From: Stromatinia cepivora
Lineage: Eukaryota > Ascomycota > Leotiomycetes > Helotiales > Sclerotiniaceae
DNA length: 64,000 nt
Assembly: GCA_014898415.1 (NCBI GenBank)
Contig: RCTD01000012.1
Span: forward strand, 806,001-870,000
Direction of reading: 5' to 3'
The position numbers and the translations under genes were made by a program. The notes beneath the pieces were generated by a model. That model saw only the letters and a list, made by a program, of their open reading frames with translations, did not search any database and was not told the DNA's origin. Positions 33,909-47,247 of the stretch are shown in pieces. How positions within the stretch are numbered: position 1 is the first letter of the stretch; each line of letters opens with the position of its first letter.

Positions 33909-34673
33909 ATGGGATCGAAAACGTCTCGCCTTGAAAACAGATGGTGGGAAGCAGAAGCCCAGCGAAAGCTAGCGACCACTAAGCACATGAGTAAAGTGGT
34001 AGTAATCTGCTCGCTCATTCCTGGAGTCGACGAAACCGCGATGGTTGGCTGCTTGAAGAGGCGTTCGGATCTTGACACCTTCTACGAGCTCTATTGCAGA
34101 CCTCAGAACACGGAGCAACACGCCAACCTGACAGTCGACTCCAAGGCCAATGAGCTCTGGCGAGTGCTCCATATGCCACTCGCATCTCTCGAAACTCCAT
34201 GGGATCTAACCTGGCGGCCACCATTCAAAGGGAGCCCTTCTACAATCGCAGCTGAGTTCCATGCAACTGTTTGTGGCGCGATTTTCCAAGTCCCATTCTT
34301 TGACTTCGTCAAGTATGCGCTTGGATACAACACGAAAGTAGACTTCCTGAGGAGTTTACTTCAAGCTGTATGTGATGACTTCGTAGAGCATTCCAGAAGT
34401 GTCCAATGGCAAGAGACCTATACGTCAAAATCAAGAAGGTTAGTTAATGTAGAGATCCGCGGAGACTAGATCGCTAATGAAAGTGGGGATTGACGCAGCA
34501 ACACCATCCACTAGGGCATTGGATTATTACCAACAGCCTTGAAGATAGGACTTACCCACGACGACTTGGCCTCGAACCTTGACCCCATCCGCACAATTTT
34601 CACAAATCGTAACCTGGACCTCATACTCAAGCGGCTCGCAGCTCTCGATCAACGATTTTCACACATCAGCTAG
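33909..34673 (+). CDS. Hypothetical protein with MGSKTS N-terminus, two exons inferred
   Basis: The ATG follows a CT-rich tract typical of fungal promoters. The frame runs to 34442 and, through a 72-nt intron (34443-34514, donor GTTAAT, acceptor CCACTAG), joins an exon ending at 34673. This gives 230 residues. The second exon reads LPTALKIGLTHDDLASNLDP, then LILKRLAALDQRF, which is clearly coding-like. The donor GTTAGT at 34439 fits consensus better but leads to a stop, so the splice choice is uncertain. MGSKTS fits an N-myristoylation signal, which would tether the protein to membranes. The remainder (SKVVVICSLIPG, CGAIFQVPFFDFVKYALGY) matches no family I know. Confidence 0.5.
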
Positions 34674-35342
34674 AGGTACTAATGGCAGAAGTGGTCAACC
34701 GACCTCGACTTTTGGGAGTGCATCGATCAAACACTCTAGTTAGGACAGTGTACTGCGTCATTTATGTCAACTCACTTGTCGATAGAGGACCGGAATGAAA
34801 GGTTGTTTTTTCTCGAAGGATTTTCATAATGGCCGAGACCAAAGAGCGAAGTACTTGGGGTACAGCAATTTGCTCTATAAGTAGATTGAAAGAGCTACGG
34901 CAGTTAGACTCTGATGGCGAGGTTCCGCAGGGTTTGGAATTGACTGGGTGGATCTGAAGGCAAGCCCTCGACGTCCCGCTATGAGGTCCCGAATCTGAGC
35001 GTGAAGTTGGAGGTCTTACTGTTGGAGGCCTGCTGTCGGAGAAATTTTTGTGGGAGGTGTTCTTGTGGGGTGTTGTTGTGGGAAGTATTGCTGTTGGGTG
35101 TTTCTGTGGGAGGTTTCTTTTGGACGTCTTGCTTGGATGCCTTACTCTGAGCGATGAGGACTGTTCGCAACCTTCTACGGATTGATTATATTATCACTTA
35201 GAGAGCTGAGTTTATATAGTCATCATCGGATTCAGTGAAACCGTCCTTTGTGAGCGTCCAACCTGGGACAGTAGCGTTGTCTGTACCTGTTAGCATGAAC
35301 TTAATTCTATTGCACAAGCGGGGCAGGACTCACCACATGAGG
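34674..35342. other. Intergenic, with a TG-rich low-complexity tract
   Basis: Between about 35005 and 35130 the plus strand is a degenerate run of short units like TGTGGGAGGTGTTCT and TTGTGGG(A/G). The complementary strand is open for 63 codons (34979-35170, Gln/Asn/Thr-rich), a consequence of the low complexity. No gene is recognised. Confidence 0.4.
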
Positions 35343-35796
35343 TGTACGGAGGTTGATGGGGTAAGTATTGTAAGACATTTTTTACCCACATATCGCTGTT
35401 TTTCCTGTCTTTTGATGCTGCTTTAAACAACTTGAATAGATATTGAGCTGTTCTCCTTTCAAATTTCGAATTTTGAAAATCTTGATTGTATTTCGAAGAT
35501 TTCAATAAAATCTCAACAATTTGATGATTTTGAAGTTTTTAAAGTTTGTATAACCTTTTTTAATAATTTTAGAATAGATTTTTGAATAAAAAATTAATGA
35601 TTTTGAATGATTTTGAATGATTTTGAATGATTTTGAATAAATAATTGAGAATTTACAATACTTTAATCATTTAGATTTCACCATACAAATTTTCAATCAG
35701 TGTAATGATATTATTGGTCAAAGCCCCTGTCTGTGGAACCAAGCACGGTCATTTTTTGGTGTGTCTTACAATACTTACCCCATCAACCTCCGTACA
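35343..35796. mobile_element. MITE-like element with 35-bp perfect terminal inverted repeats
   Basis: The left terminus 35343-35377 (starting TGTACGGAGGTTGATGGGGT) is the exact reverse complement of 35762-35796. The 384-bp interior is AT-rich and includes four tandem copies of a TTTTGAATGA-type 10-mer (about 35595-35640). There is no coding capacity. This is the plan of a non-autonomous DNA transposon. No clear target duplication flanks it, so the superfamily is open. The terminal repeats keep full GC content while the interior has decayed. Confidence 0.75.
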
Positions 35797-35811
35797 TACC
35801 AGACGTTGCAT

Positions 35812-35865
35812 ACAAATCAGGTGGGGTGTACAAATCAGGTGGGGTGTAGAACTCAGGTGTGGTGT
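35812..35865 (+). repeat. 18-bp tandem repeat, three units
   Basis: Two identical units of ACAAATCAGGTGGGGTGT are followed by a third with three changes, directly outside the right terminus of the MITE-like element. Confidence 0.85.
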
Positions 35866-36034
35866 AGATCCCTAGTCTAGCGGGTGCCTGACTCTCGAGG
35901 CATCGGTCATATGATTTTTAATATCTCCACCAGGAGAGTCTAGTCGGCCGTTTTCTAAATCGCATATTTTAAACCCGCTTTTCGCGTTTTTTTGAACATA
36001 TATTGACCTCATTCAACCATATCACATTATAATT

Positions 36035-36344
36035 TATCACGGGATAGTATGATTACAGAGCACTTTCAGGGATCGGGGAATAGATGGTACACGTAATTGG
36101 TAGAGTAAAAGAATTAAAATAACTTGCCCTTGATTATATAAATCAAGAGCTGTATATATAGAACAAATGAGTGGTTATTTAATCGATATATATTTTAATT
36201 AAGCTAAATCTTTGTTTATTAGAATATTAGGATCATTTTATCAATTGGTAGATTGGTAAAAACTAATAGATCCTTCATTTTGATTGGAAAGTATATACTT
36301 TGATTCTTTATAAGATATAAGAGATCATAAGGCTTTTTGTAATA
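36035..36344 (-). repeat. LTR of copia element R1
   Basis: This is a 310-bp copy of the R-family LTR. It starts TATCACGGGATAGTATG and ends with a decayed form of CTTTCCGTGATA. The same LTR occurs twice in R2 (39277-39585 and 47248-47556). The ancestral ends TGTCACGG and CCGTGACA form an inverted terminus. Confidence 0.9.
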
Positions 36345-37479
36345 TACTCCCCAAATCGAAAGATAATCTAAAACAAATAGAAAAATATAGAAAATAGTAA
36401 TTTATATAATTTATAAATAAATATACAAAACAATTATAAACAAATATCAATAAAGGAATAATATAATATATAAATCTGAAATGATTCTAATACCCTTAAA
36501 ATAAAGAAGAATTTGATTATATATAAATCACAAATTTCTTTTGATCTTCAATTTGATATTTGTAATATTCTTCGAAATCAAGATTTTGAATAATAAAAAA
36601 AAGTTTTCTATTAAAAAAATACAAATAAATGATCGATTTTGCAATATAGCAATTGAGAATATATATAATTGCTAGATTATAGTATATTGATTATAATAAC
36701 GAAATAAAATGAATGAATTTTTAAAGATATATAGATCCCCTTTTTGTATTCTTGTTTTTGTTTTAATCAAGTTCTTATTAATCATTATTATATCTAAGAT
36801 TTCAGGATCTAAGAAAACTAAATAAACGAATTTCAATTATATTAAACAAATAGTAATTAAAAAGAAAGCTTTGAAAGAATCGAATGTGAGAAAAGATCCC
36901 AATACTTCTTCAAAGAATCAACAAATCGAACAAAAAGAATTAATGAATCCAATATAGATAATAAATCAAAATATCGATTTTTGGGAGTATAACTTAATTA
37001 AATCTATTTTTAGAATAATATATAATTATTTATTTCAGAAACCACTCCTTTTTATCAAAGGAACTACTATTTGTTATAATCAATTGCTTATTATAGATTC
37101 AAATAATAATTTGGAGATAGATTTCATTTTTGAATTCTATCATATAATTGAAAGGTTTTATTAATCCTATATTTATAATTATCGAGACAAGAATCGCTCA
37201 ATAAAGGAAAAAAAAAAAAAAAGGGTTTCTTTATCTAATAACAACAATCTATTCGATCTTTCGACACCGGGTTTTTCAGATAATAAATTAGATAAAGAAA
37301 AGAAAGAAAAAAGGTTATCGAAAATTACTGATTCTCCAGCCAAAACAAGAAATGAAAAGAGTTATAAAAAAAGGAACGATTATCCATATATTCGATATAT
37401 AAAATCATTAATTACTGAAAGATATAATTTCCATAACGAATACTTTATTGATTCTTTTAAACCGAATAATTATTGATAT
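36035..37479 (-). mobile_element. Copia element R1, left segment (3' LTR side)
   Basis: R1 is the outermost element of the nest. It begins with an LTR at 36035-36344 and is colinear with element R2 from 39277 to about 40718, differing mainly by C/T and G/A changes. It stops at GATAT (37475-37479), the target duplication of copia element B, and resumes at 58292. The polypurine side (CCCCAAATCG after the LTR, read on the minus strand as a decayed G-run) shows the element points to the minus strand, so this end is its 3' end. No target duplication of R1 itself can be checked because its other end lies outside the window. Confidence 0.85.
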
Positions 37480-37489
37480 TGTTGGAAAT
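37480..37489 (+). mobile_element. First 10 bp of copia element B 5' LTR, severed by element A
   Basis: TGTTGGAAAT is the start of the 166-bp LTR of element B. It follows the left GATAT duplication directly; the remaining 156 bp of the LTR lie at 52824-52979 on the far side of element A. The last five bases, GAAAT (37485-37489), are the target duplication of A and reappear at 52819-52823. The 3' LTR of B begins TATTAAAAAT at 58126, the same ten bases after G-to-A changes. Confidence 0.9.
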
Positions 37490-37771
37490 TGTGACGCACA
37501 AGAGCCGTAGTAGAGCTGAATAAACAGAGTCAATTATATTCCTTAGAATTTATAACTAAAGAACTATAGTTTGTAAGAAGCGATTAGATATATATACACA
37601 AATATCCATTTGTGGGCTGCAGGGTTGTACATATGCATTATTAGGGTTATCATTTTACTATATTAAATCGTATAATTCATAATATATATATATAAATGAT
37701 CAGCTCATAAATTGATATAAGAGATAAAAAGTATTATATAATTAGCCTCCTATAGTTCACGATTCATAACA
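37490..37771 (-). repeat. 3' LTR of gypsy element A
   Basis: This 282-bp LTR aligns with 52537-52818 and, inverted, with 63279-63560, all exactly 282 bp. It starts TGTGACGCACAAGAGCC and ends GATTCATAACA. It is the least decayed of the three at its left end. The adjoining ACCCCCCTTTTC (37774 onward) is, on the minus strand, a polypurine tract, which fixes the element on the minus strand. Confidence 0.92.
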
Positions 37772-39276
37772 TTACCCCCCTTTTCGGAAAAGTTCGCCTT
37801 CGAGTGTTTCATTTTTTTGTTCTATTACTATTTCATTGGAAATCAGATTTTGTAAAGGTTTATGAGCTTTAAATCAATTAGATTAATCATTTTGATTGAT
37901 TTAATCAATTTATTGGAAATTGACCAAATTGATCAAATTAATTAACCAAATTAACCAAAATGACAAATGAATTGATTAAATCGATCAAATCGTTCATCAA
38001 TTGGTTAAATTAATATTGATTCGTATTCTTTTTGATTTGAGGAATCTTTGAAAGAAAAAAGTTTCAATAAAAAAGGAAAGAAGATTGAATTATAGTATAA
38101 TAATAATAAATAATTAATATAATTAATTCCGAAATCGATTAAGTTAATTGATCAAATTGATCAAATCAACCAAATTGAACAAAATCGATAAAAATAATAT
38201 TATATTTCGTTTTTATTATATTCAAGCTTTTTTTTGTATAATTTTTGAAATAATTATAGGCATGATTTTTTTGAAATATATTATCTTTGTATTGTTTTAA
38301 TAATAATAATTTGTTTGTTATATAAAGTTCGGGTTATATATATATATAATTAAATTCCTTCGAATTTGTATAGGTTTTTAATCTTTTCACGATTGTATAT
38401 ATATATACTATCATAAAATCATAATATCTAATCTGCTATATTGAAGAACACTTTTCTTTCCCTTGATTTTATAAATGAATCGTTATCCATATGATTATAA
38501 TTATCCTTTTCATTCTCATAAAGCTTTATTTAATCAATTAATCGATTAAAAGGATCAAGCAATATTGGATTGATCAAATGAAAATCGTACAAAAGGTATA
38601 ATAATATTTTAAAATTGGAAATAGAATATTAAATAAGATCGGTATCATTATTAAACCACGAAATTCTGTATAATAAAGTTTTTCGTGTTTTCTTTACTAC
38701 TAAAACCTTCTTCATTTTCTATTCCGAATTATCAATTATATTAATAAACAAAGATAATTTAAATATCTAATCAGAAAAAAGATCATTATATATTTTATAT
38801 AATCGATCTGAAAGAAAAACAAAATGAATTTTTATTGTAATCAAAAATTCGAGTTTGAAAAAGCTCCCAGATCGATTAATGATCTTGAATCTTCCTTGAA
38901 TTGGAAAGTCCAGTTTTTTGAATAGTCTTTGGATAGAATAACTTTTCATATTAAATTATATATAATCTCCGATATCGAAATCGATCTTATATCGATAAAT
39001 ATTCATGGATTTCGATATTTTAGCTTGGATATACAATAAGCTTTTTTTCGCTTACACAAAAACTAATCTATTATATTTTATATATATATAGATATTATAT
39101 ATATTTATATTGTTTATTAATTTATTAACGTTTTTCTTTTATTTTTATATACATTTCGGTATATACCTGTATAAGGTTTTGTAGGGTATAAACCCTTTTA
39201 AGGAGTTGTATAGAAGAATAAGTTACACGTAATCCATTATAAATAGAAATTCTAATCAATTGTTTTGATAATAACT
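37772..39276 (-). mobile_element. Gypsy element A, 3' part (integrase C-terminus and tail)
   Basis: This is the downstream portion of A, cut off from the rest by R2 at TAACT (39272-39276). The minus frame at 38767-38949 reads SIQRLFKKLDFPIQGRFKI, then SGSFFKLEF and IKIHFVFLSDRL. These are decayed forms of the RPSKKLD...GPF...YRLELP...IHPVFHVS-type C-terminal domain of gypsy integrases. Short AATTGATCAAAT-type repeats occur at 37880-38000 and 38140-38180. No intact frame remains. Confidence 0.8.
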
Positions 39277-39585
39277 TATCACGGGATAGTATGATTACAG
39301 AGCACTTTCAGGGATCGGGGAATAGGTGGTACACATGATTGGTAGAGTAAAAGAATTGAATGACTTGCCCTTGATTATATGAATCAAGAGCTGTATATAT
39401 AGAACAAATGAATGATTATCTAATCGATATATACTTCAATTAGACTAGATCTTTGTTTATTAGGATATCAGGATCATTTTATCAATTGATAGATTAGTAA
39501 GAGTTAATAAATCCTTTATTCCGATTGGAAAATATACACTTTGATCCTTTATAAGATATAAGGGATCATAGGGCTTTCCGTGATA
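39277..39585 (-). repeat. 3' LTR of copia element R2
   Basis: This 309-bp LTR runs from TATCACGGG to CTTTCCGTGATA, the same length as the partner at 47248-47556. The two LTRs differ mainly by C/T and G/A changes, so their divergence reflects RIP and cannot be used as a clock. Confidence 0.92.
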
Positions 39586-42500
39586 CACCCCCCAGATCGA
39601 AAGGTAATCTGAAATAAATGGAAAAATATAGAAAATAGTAATTTATATGATTCGTAAATAAATATATAAAATGATTATAGATAGATATCAACAAAGAAAT
39701 AATGTAATATATAAATCTGAAATGATTTTGGTATCCTTGGAATAAAGAAGAATTTGATTATATATAAATCACAAATTTCTTTTGATCCTTGACTTGCTAT
39801 TTGCAATATTCTTCGAAATCAAGATTTTGAACAATAAAAAGAAAATTTTCCATCGGAAGAATACAAATGAATAATCGATTCTATAGTATAACAATTGAGA
39901 ATATATATAATTGTTAAACTATAATATATTGATCGCAATAACAAAATAAAATGAATGAATTTTTAAAGATATATAGATCCCTTTTTCGTATTCTCATTTT
40001 TATTTTAATCAAGTTTTTATTAATCATTATTATATTTAAGATTTCGGGATCTAAAAAGGTTAAACAAACAAATCTTAATTATATTAAGTAAACAATAATT
40101 GAAAAGAAAACTTTAAAAAAGTTAAATACAAAAAAAGATCTTAATATTTCTTTGAAGGATCAATAAATCGAACAAAAAGAATTAATGAATTTAGTACAGA
40201 TAATAAATTAAGGTATCAATCTTTAGGAATATAACTTAACTAAATCTATTTCTAGAATAACATATAATTATTTATTTCAAAGATCATTTCCTTTTGTTAA
40301 AGGAACTATTGTTTGTTGTGATCAATTGTTTGTTATAAATTCAGATAATAATTTGAAGGTAGATTTCGTTCTTGAATCCTGTTATATAATTGAAAGGTTT
40401 TATTAATCCTATATTTGTAATTGTTGAAATAAAGATCGTTTGATAAAAGAAAGAAAAAAGGAAAGGTTTCTTTATTTGATAACAATAATCCATTCGATCC
40501 TTTGATATCAGGTTTTTCGGATAATGATTTAGATAAAGAAAAGAGAAAAAAAAAATCGTCGAAAATTGCTGGCTTTCTAATCAAAATAAAAGATAAAAGG
40601 AATTGTAGGGAAAGGAATAATTATTTATATATTCGATATATAAAATCTTTGATCGCTGGAAGATATAATTTTCATAACGAATACTTTGTTGATTTTTCCA
40701 AACCGAATAATCGTCGATATTGGAATTATAGTATTCATCTGTATACTCTTTTGCTGGTTTTTCTTTATCCTTTAACAGATTATTATATCGCTGTTTATTG
40801 ACAAAATTCGAAAATAAGTTCTTTATTCATCCCTTATCTTTATAATATATTGATTGTTGATTGTATAATCCAAATAAGAATATAGAATTATAATGAAGGT
40901 GATACTGGAGATCGAGAAGAAGAGAAAAGTTGTTCTTTTGTTTTTATATTGTTGTTCTCTTTTTTTTCATTATATTACTTATCGGAATCCTCAAAAAACC
41001 GAATGGAAGAAGTATATTGTGATTTCGGAGAACAATAATGAAGATAAGAGAGAAAAAGTGGTAAAGAAGAAGAGGAGAAAAGAGTGAATAGTATATCCAA
41101 AGAAAAAAGAAAGAAGGGATAATCCTTTGACTTCTGTAATATCAATGGCATTAATAGTTCTGGTTGCTTTAATTGTTCTTTATTTTTTAATTGTTGCAGA
41201 TAATCCAGAGGCTTTTTTATTTGAACTTCAAGCTATTAAGCTTAGAAAGAAATTTATCCTTTTTCGAGGATAAGAAAGTGAAAAACGGAAAAATGATTGG
41301 TCTTGATTGTTTTCCGATAAATATGGAATACACAAATTGAAATGTATTATAGAAAAGTATAATAATCTAGAATACCAAATAGGACTTATTCCATCTACAC
41401 CAAAGGGAAGAATTACAAGCTCCAAATTATCGTTACTTAAACTCTATAATCCAGATTATTATTATTCAAGTTTTATAATTATTATTATTTAAGCTTTATG
41501 ATCCTATTATTTATATTTTGTAAATTGAGAAGGGATCAGAAATATTCGAATTTTTGTCTTATAAGGTTCTTGGTGAGTTCATCAATAATTATATCGGTGA
41601 TTAGTAAATAGATTATATAAAAGTTCCCTTTTGAATATTCTTGATATAATTATATATTCTGGATATCGATATAATATAGTTTCGTAATGATTCGTTTATT
41701 TTTATCAATTATCAATTTGATTATTTACTGATTGTTATAAAAAATCGTTATAAACTTTTTCATTATTAAATCGATCTTTTTTAAGAAATATAGGATTATT
41801 ATGGTTTCTTTTAATATATATTCGATTTGAGAAATTCTATTTCGATAATCGAGATAATCACAGTATTTTGTTTGAACACTTTTTATACAATTAAATTACC
41901 GAAAAGGGATATAATATATTCTTAAAATGATTAATGAGTATCTGGATTATCTGCAAAAGAAGTATCTGAAAAAACAAGAAATTATAATATTTGATTATTA
42001 TTATATTAAATTGTAAGATACTTTATATTCTATAAATATTGTAAACAATGATTGATAATTTTTATATAATCGTTTAATAAATTGATCAAATAATAATTCA
42101 ATTATAAAACAACGAATGATATATTCGCTTTTATAATGATTGCAATATATAATATTGAATTTATTTTCTTTTGATATATTTTTATAATATATATAGGAGT
42201 TTGACCCTGATTTTTCTGAAATATTATTATAAGGAATAGTATACTTATTATTCTGTTTATTGCTTTGAATTTTTTAGTAATCTTTTTAATATATATATTA
42301 TAGATTAATTATAACTTTTTTTTTGGATTAATCACGGAGTATATGTATATTTAGAAATCATTTAGTGTTTTCTAGATTTTGTAGTTCATATATAACTTTG
42401 ATTTTCTTAATAATCTTTGTAGTAGTTGATTCGTTTTTCTTATAATAAATAATTTGAATATTGTTTATAAAGAAAAGAATTATGATGGTATATTTTGGAT

Positions 42501-43578
42501 TAATATATAAATATAGTTTTTTTTTGTATTATATCAATTTTAGTTTTTTGAATATTCAAGTGAAATCCTTAAATCATATAATTAGGGAATCTTATAGATC
42601 ATATAAAGTTCGATCGATTATAACATTTTTGTTTGGGATTTTATATTCATTAAGTAAATAATATATAATTGGGATACTAAAAGAATTGTACAAAATATTA
42701 ACGAAAATATTGATTATATTATATTGCTTTGTTTCGAAATCGTATTTAATGATAATTGCTATTATAATTCAAAATGATCGATTTGTTAATATAATAATAT
42801 AAATAATTTTAATAATACTTTTAATTTAAAGATCTCCTTATATTATTAAATATAAATAATAACAAATAATTAAATTTTGATTATTATATTTATATATAAA
42901 TATTTATTAAAGGAAAATCGGTTTTATAAATTCCGATTCAGAATTGATTTTATATTAGGTTTTTCTAACCTTAAAATTATTAATCTTAAAATCGCAATCC
43001 TATTTGAATTAATATCCCATTTGATGATTTTTTAATTGATAATAAAAACAAAGTAATTTTGGAATTGCAAATATATAAATTCAAGGAAATAATATTATCT
43101 ATAATTCATTAATTATAGATTAGATAAAAAGCAATAATGATTTTATTTCAATTCTAATAATGATTATATTATAAATTATTATAAATTGAGAATATTTCTT
43201 TATATTGTTTATTCTTTATTAATCAGGCCAGAATATAGAATGAAAATTATTTAAACAAAATAAATCTATTAAATCTATCTTTTGAGATATAACAATTCCT
43301 ATATAGGATTCAATATTGGAATTGCTTTTTTGATAATATTATTGTATATATAATTGCCTTTATATATATATTAATTACTTTGAGATACAAAAGCCAAATG
43401 ATTTCTGAAAAAGAAATAATTCTGAATAATAATTATATAATTGAAATTCAAATAGATTAATCTGAATTTTGAGTATTTCAATCTTTATAATACAAATTTT
43501 TTTAGATATTTATTCGAGATTATAAATCCGCGAATCCTTTATAAATCGATCAAATGAATATATAGAATATAATAATCT

Positions 43579-45822
43579 TTATAATAATTGGATTTTCTTT
43601 ATAAAATACTTTAATTGATTATTCCAATATATATATTTTCTCTTGGAATATTGAGGTTGATTGATTGAAACAGTTTTTGAATCATTTTCATATATATTAA
43701 AAAAAACTTCAGTAATACAATTAATAGACTTATACTCTATATTCCTTATATCAATATATTCGATAAAATCGAGATCTATATTATTGTTATAAATATCTTC
43801 TTGAATAATATTAATATCTTTATCCATAAAATATAATTATTTTTCAATAAAAGAATCAATTTCTTCAATTTCTTTAATAAAAAGATTGATTAATATTTAT
43901 ATATCTTTATTATATATCTTATCCTCATTACCTAAAGGATTAAATAAATTGGATAATCTTAAATCGATTTTTTTATCCCCATTATCATCTTTTAGATCTA
44001 TATTTACCCCCAAAATTAATTCGTTTATAAATAATAAATCTGAAATATATTTGATAAATAAATCAAGGATTTTTCGATCTATGAAAATAAATAAATGAAT
44101 AAAATCTTTATAATTATCCTCATTTTGAATAATCGTTTTGTTTATTTCGATATAATCTTGTAAATCAAAAACTCTAACAAGTTACTTAAACTCTTCTATA
44201 ATATAAATATCAATCATTCGATTAATAAAATTCATATAATAAATGAATTCCTTATTGAATATTATATTTCGAATAATAATAATTCTATCGAATTTGAATA
44301 TCTATATACAATAGATCAATATATTTAAAATATAATCTATTAAATACCCAATATATATTCGAGGATTAGTTTTATATTATTTCCTATTAATTCTAATTTC
44401 TTTATTCTTATCCAAAAAATAAACTCGATATCTATATTTATAGATTTCATTCCAATTGGGATAGAGATTATTAGATATTTTCTTTACAAATAAAGGATTA
44501 TTTTTACAAAAATAATCATAGAATTATATATCGAATACTTTATTGAACGATTTGAAGGATTTAATCTTCAAAGGATTTATATTATATAAATAAATAACAA
44601 CTTATACCATTTCTATTTATAATTTGTTCAATAAATCCATTATAATCTGTATTTTTATTTGTTTTATAATTATTTTTTATTTTGTATATTCTAATCCTTT
44701 ATTAGATTTATATATATAAAATAAAGATAATTTGAATTCGATATTTTCTTATTTGATCCATTTTTCAAATAATATTGCTTTTATAATTTCAATGACAAAT
44801 ATATTATTATTCTACTTAATTATTACAATTGTTAAATTATATTTACAATAAACCTAGATTACAAAACTTTAAATGATTACAAATACTTCATTGTATATTT
44901 TGCAATAAATTGAATATAAAAAGATTTTATTATAATATATTTCTTTGATTAATAGAAACCATAATATATTATTATACTCTTTATCGAAATCAAAAAGATT
45001 TCATTGAATTTTATAAAAAGATCAAGGTAACTAATAATTATTTAGAATACGAAAAATGATTTACTTTATATAAATATAAACACAATCGATGCAATTGGAA
45101 CAAATAATACCTTTTATTTTAACATTTTGCATTACAAATACTAAATATTCAAAAACTTCCTTTCCCAAATATCCAAAACATTTATATCACATTTCATTTA
45201 TATTTTCTTTTAAAAGAAATAAATCATAAAAATAATAAAATACTTTATTTATTTTTCTATTTATTATTAAATATATTATAAAAAAATTGCTTATAAAAAT
45301 AGATAAAAGAATACTCGAATAAATAGAAAATGATTTGTATTTTAAAAATACAAGATTTTCAATACAAATATATTGAATAATTACTATATTATTTGTATAA
45401 TCTCCTTTACGAAAAATATAATTATATCCTAAGAACTATAAGCCGATTTTCTTCAATCGAACCTTCAAAACAATATTAATATAAAAACCAAAAATGAATA
45501 TTATATTATTCAAAACCAAATCATTATTAGGATAACCTTCTTTTTTGATAATCCCTTTAATAATACAAATTCTATATCCTAGAATTTAAAAACTGGAAAT
45601 ACCTGCTTTTACAAAATCACTGGGATCGGATAATCAATATCAATAATCATCTAATAGAGATATATCGTTTACAATATATATAACATTACAATTATCGAGC
45701 AAAGTATTATTAGATAGATAATATACTTTTACTATTGTAGAATATACCCTTGATTGATTATATCGAATATCCAAAATAATAATATTGATTAAAAGTCTTA
45801 AAAGATCAATGGAACTTTTCAT
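43579..45822 (-). pseudogene. R2 copia pol remnant: protease, integrase and linker
   Basis: The minus strand, translated through stops, gives a copia-type pol. It has a protease around NNTLLDNCNVIYIVNDISLLDD (the DSG active site has become DNC) and an integrase zinc-binding region YKCFGYLGKEVFEYLVFVM, where HxxxGH-like residues have decayed. The integrase core start reads NLFDFDKEYN. The Asp/Ile-rich linker at 43579-43827 ends QPQYSKRKYIYWNNQLKYFIKK. The same region of R1 is at 60900-63278. Dead by many stop codons. Confidence 0.75.
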
Positions 45823-46053
45823 TTATTTCCTTTTAATCTAATCAGAATAAAACTGTTTCTATAAATACAATCTTGCTCGATCCCTAATTACTTGTAACTC
45901 ATTTTCATTGAATACCCTTTTAAATAATAAATTGATCCTTTCAATAAGCGTTAATTCTATAACTTTGCAATTATATATAATATAATTATAATCAATTTTA
46001 TTGTTCTATTCAAATTCGATTCTACAAAAACATTCCCAGATCTTCTTGATCCC

Positions 46054-47100
46054 CTAATTACTTCCAAAATTAATACTCTTTTTATTCTTCTTAGATTTTT
46101 TATTATTTTGAAAAAAGATAAATATAAAATATATTCCTCCTTTAACTTTTAAAAAAATAAAATCCTGAAAGATTAATCCTTTAAAAACGTTTTCGAATTG
46201 CTTAAATGAAAAATTGAATAATCCGAACTGATTATTCATCTCAATCTATATAATCATAATATTTGCCTAAATTGGGAATATTCTAATATTAATAATTTGT
46301 AGAAAAGTATTAATAACAATTTCATTCTATATCTCAATAATTTCATATAAAAAAACTTTGATATAAATTATAATCCAATCCTTGTACTATTTGATAAAAT
46401 CGGTTCTGCCGAACAAAACTTGCGTTAGAACAGATCGATATTCTTGTAGTATTACAAATTTAACAATAATTATTATAAATACAAGTTTCTTTTTAAATAT
46501 ATTAATGATTATCTTAAATAAAAGAACTATAATACCCTAATTGAAAATAAATAATTCTATAAAATATACTTAATCAATTAACGATTCGATCCATTTATAG
46601 ATATTCCGGAAAGCTTTGTAATTCTATATATATTCTTATTATCAATATCAATATTCCAATTGAAAAGAAACAAATTCGGAAGAGATTTCTTGAAAAATAA
46701 TTAAGAATGAAACAATAAATCTATTAAAAGTAAATCTCGATATATTATTATCAAAATCTTTTATTTTTATATCTTCATTAGTATCTTCCCTGAATTGGAT
46801 CGTTATAAGATATTCCGAGAATTCCTTTTAATATTGAATTTATTTCTCTTGATTGTATTTGATTTGAAGATCGATAATAGAAGATAAAACAAATGGTTTG
46901 ATTGAAAACCAATCAATCTGAATATAGATAAGCTTACTTATTAGATCAAAACTTGGAGTGGATATTATTGATATAAAAACAAACGGATCATTCTCTAAAT
47001 TAATTAAATCCCAAATTCCTTGAACTTGATATTTATTTTTCAAATATAGATACCACTCCGACCATTGAACATGAATTGTAAAAAAAAGATCGTTTTGATT
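46054..47100 (-). pseudogene. R2 copia gag remnant
   Basis: The minus frame near 47090 reads VQWSEWYLYLKNKYQVQGIWDLIN followed by LENDPFVFISIIS. This is the N-terminal gag signature of fungal copia elements, in which a Trp-rich start and KYQVQGIWDLINP-type block precede a Pro-rich stretch. It sits directly inside the 5' LTR as expected. The remaining gag (to about 46054) is open only in short pieces. Confidence 0.7.
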
Positions 47101-47247
47101 CTTTACTATATTAAATAAAGATAATTGAATTAATATAAATATTAAATTATAAATAAAATAAAAATAATATTTAAGAATGATCCTTTAAATACTTAATAAT
47201 TATCAAATAAAAAGTTATATAAATTTAAAAACTATCAAACTTATAAC

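Noticed and set aside
33369..34333. Minus-strand frames of 67-119 codons opposite the hypothetical genes
   Set aside because: No domain, no suitable start context, and the plus strand has the better gene structure.
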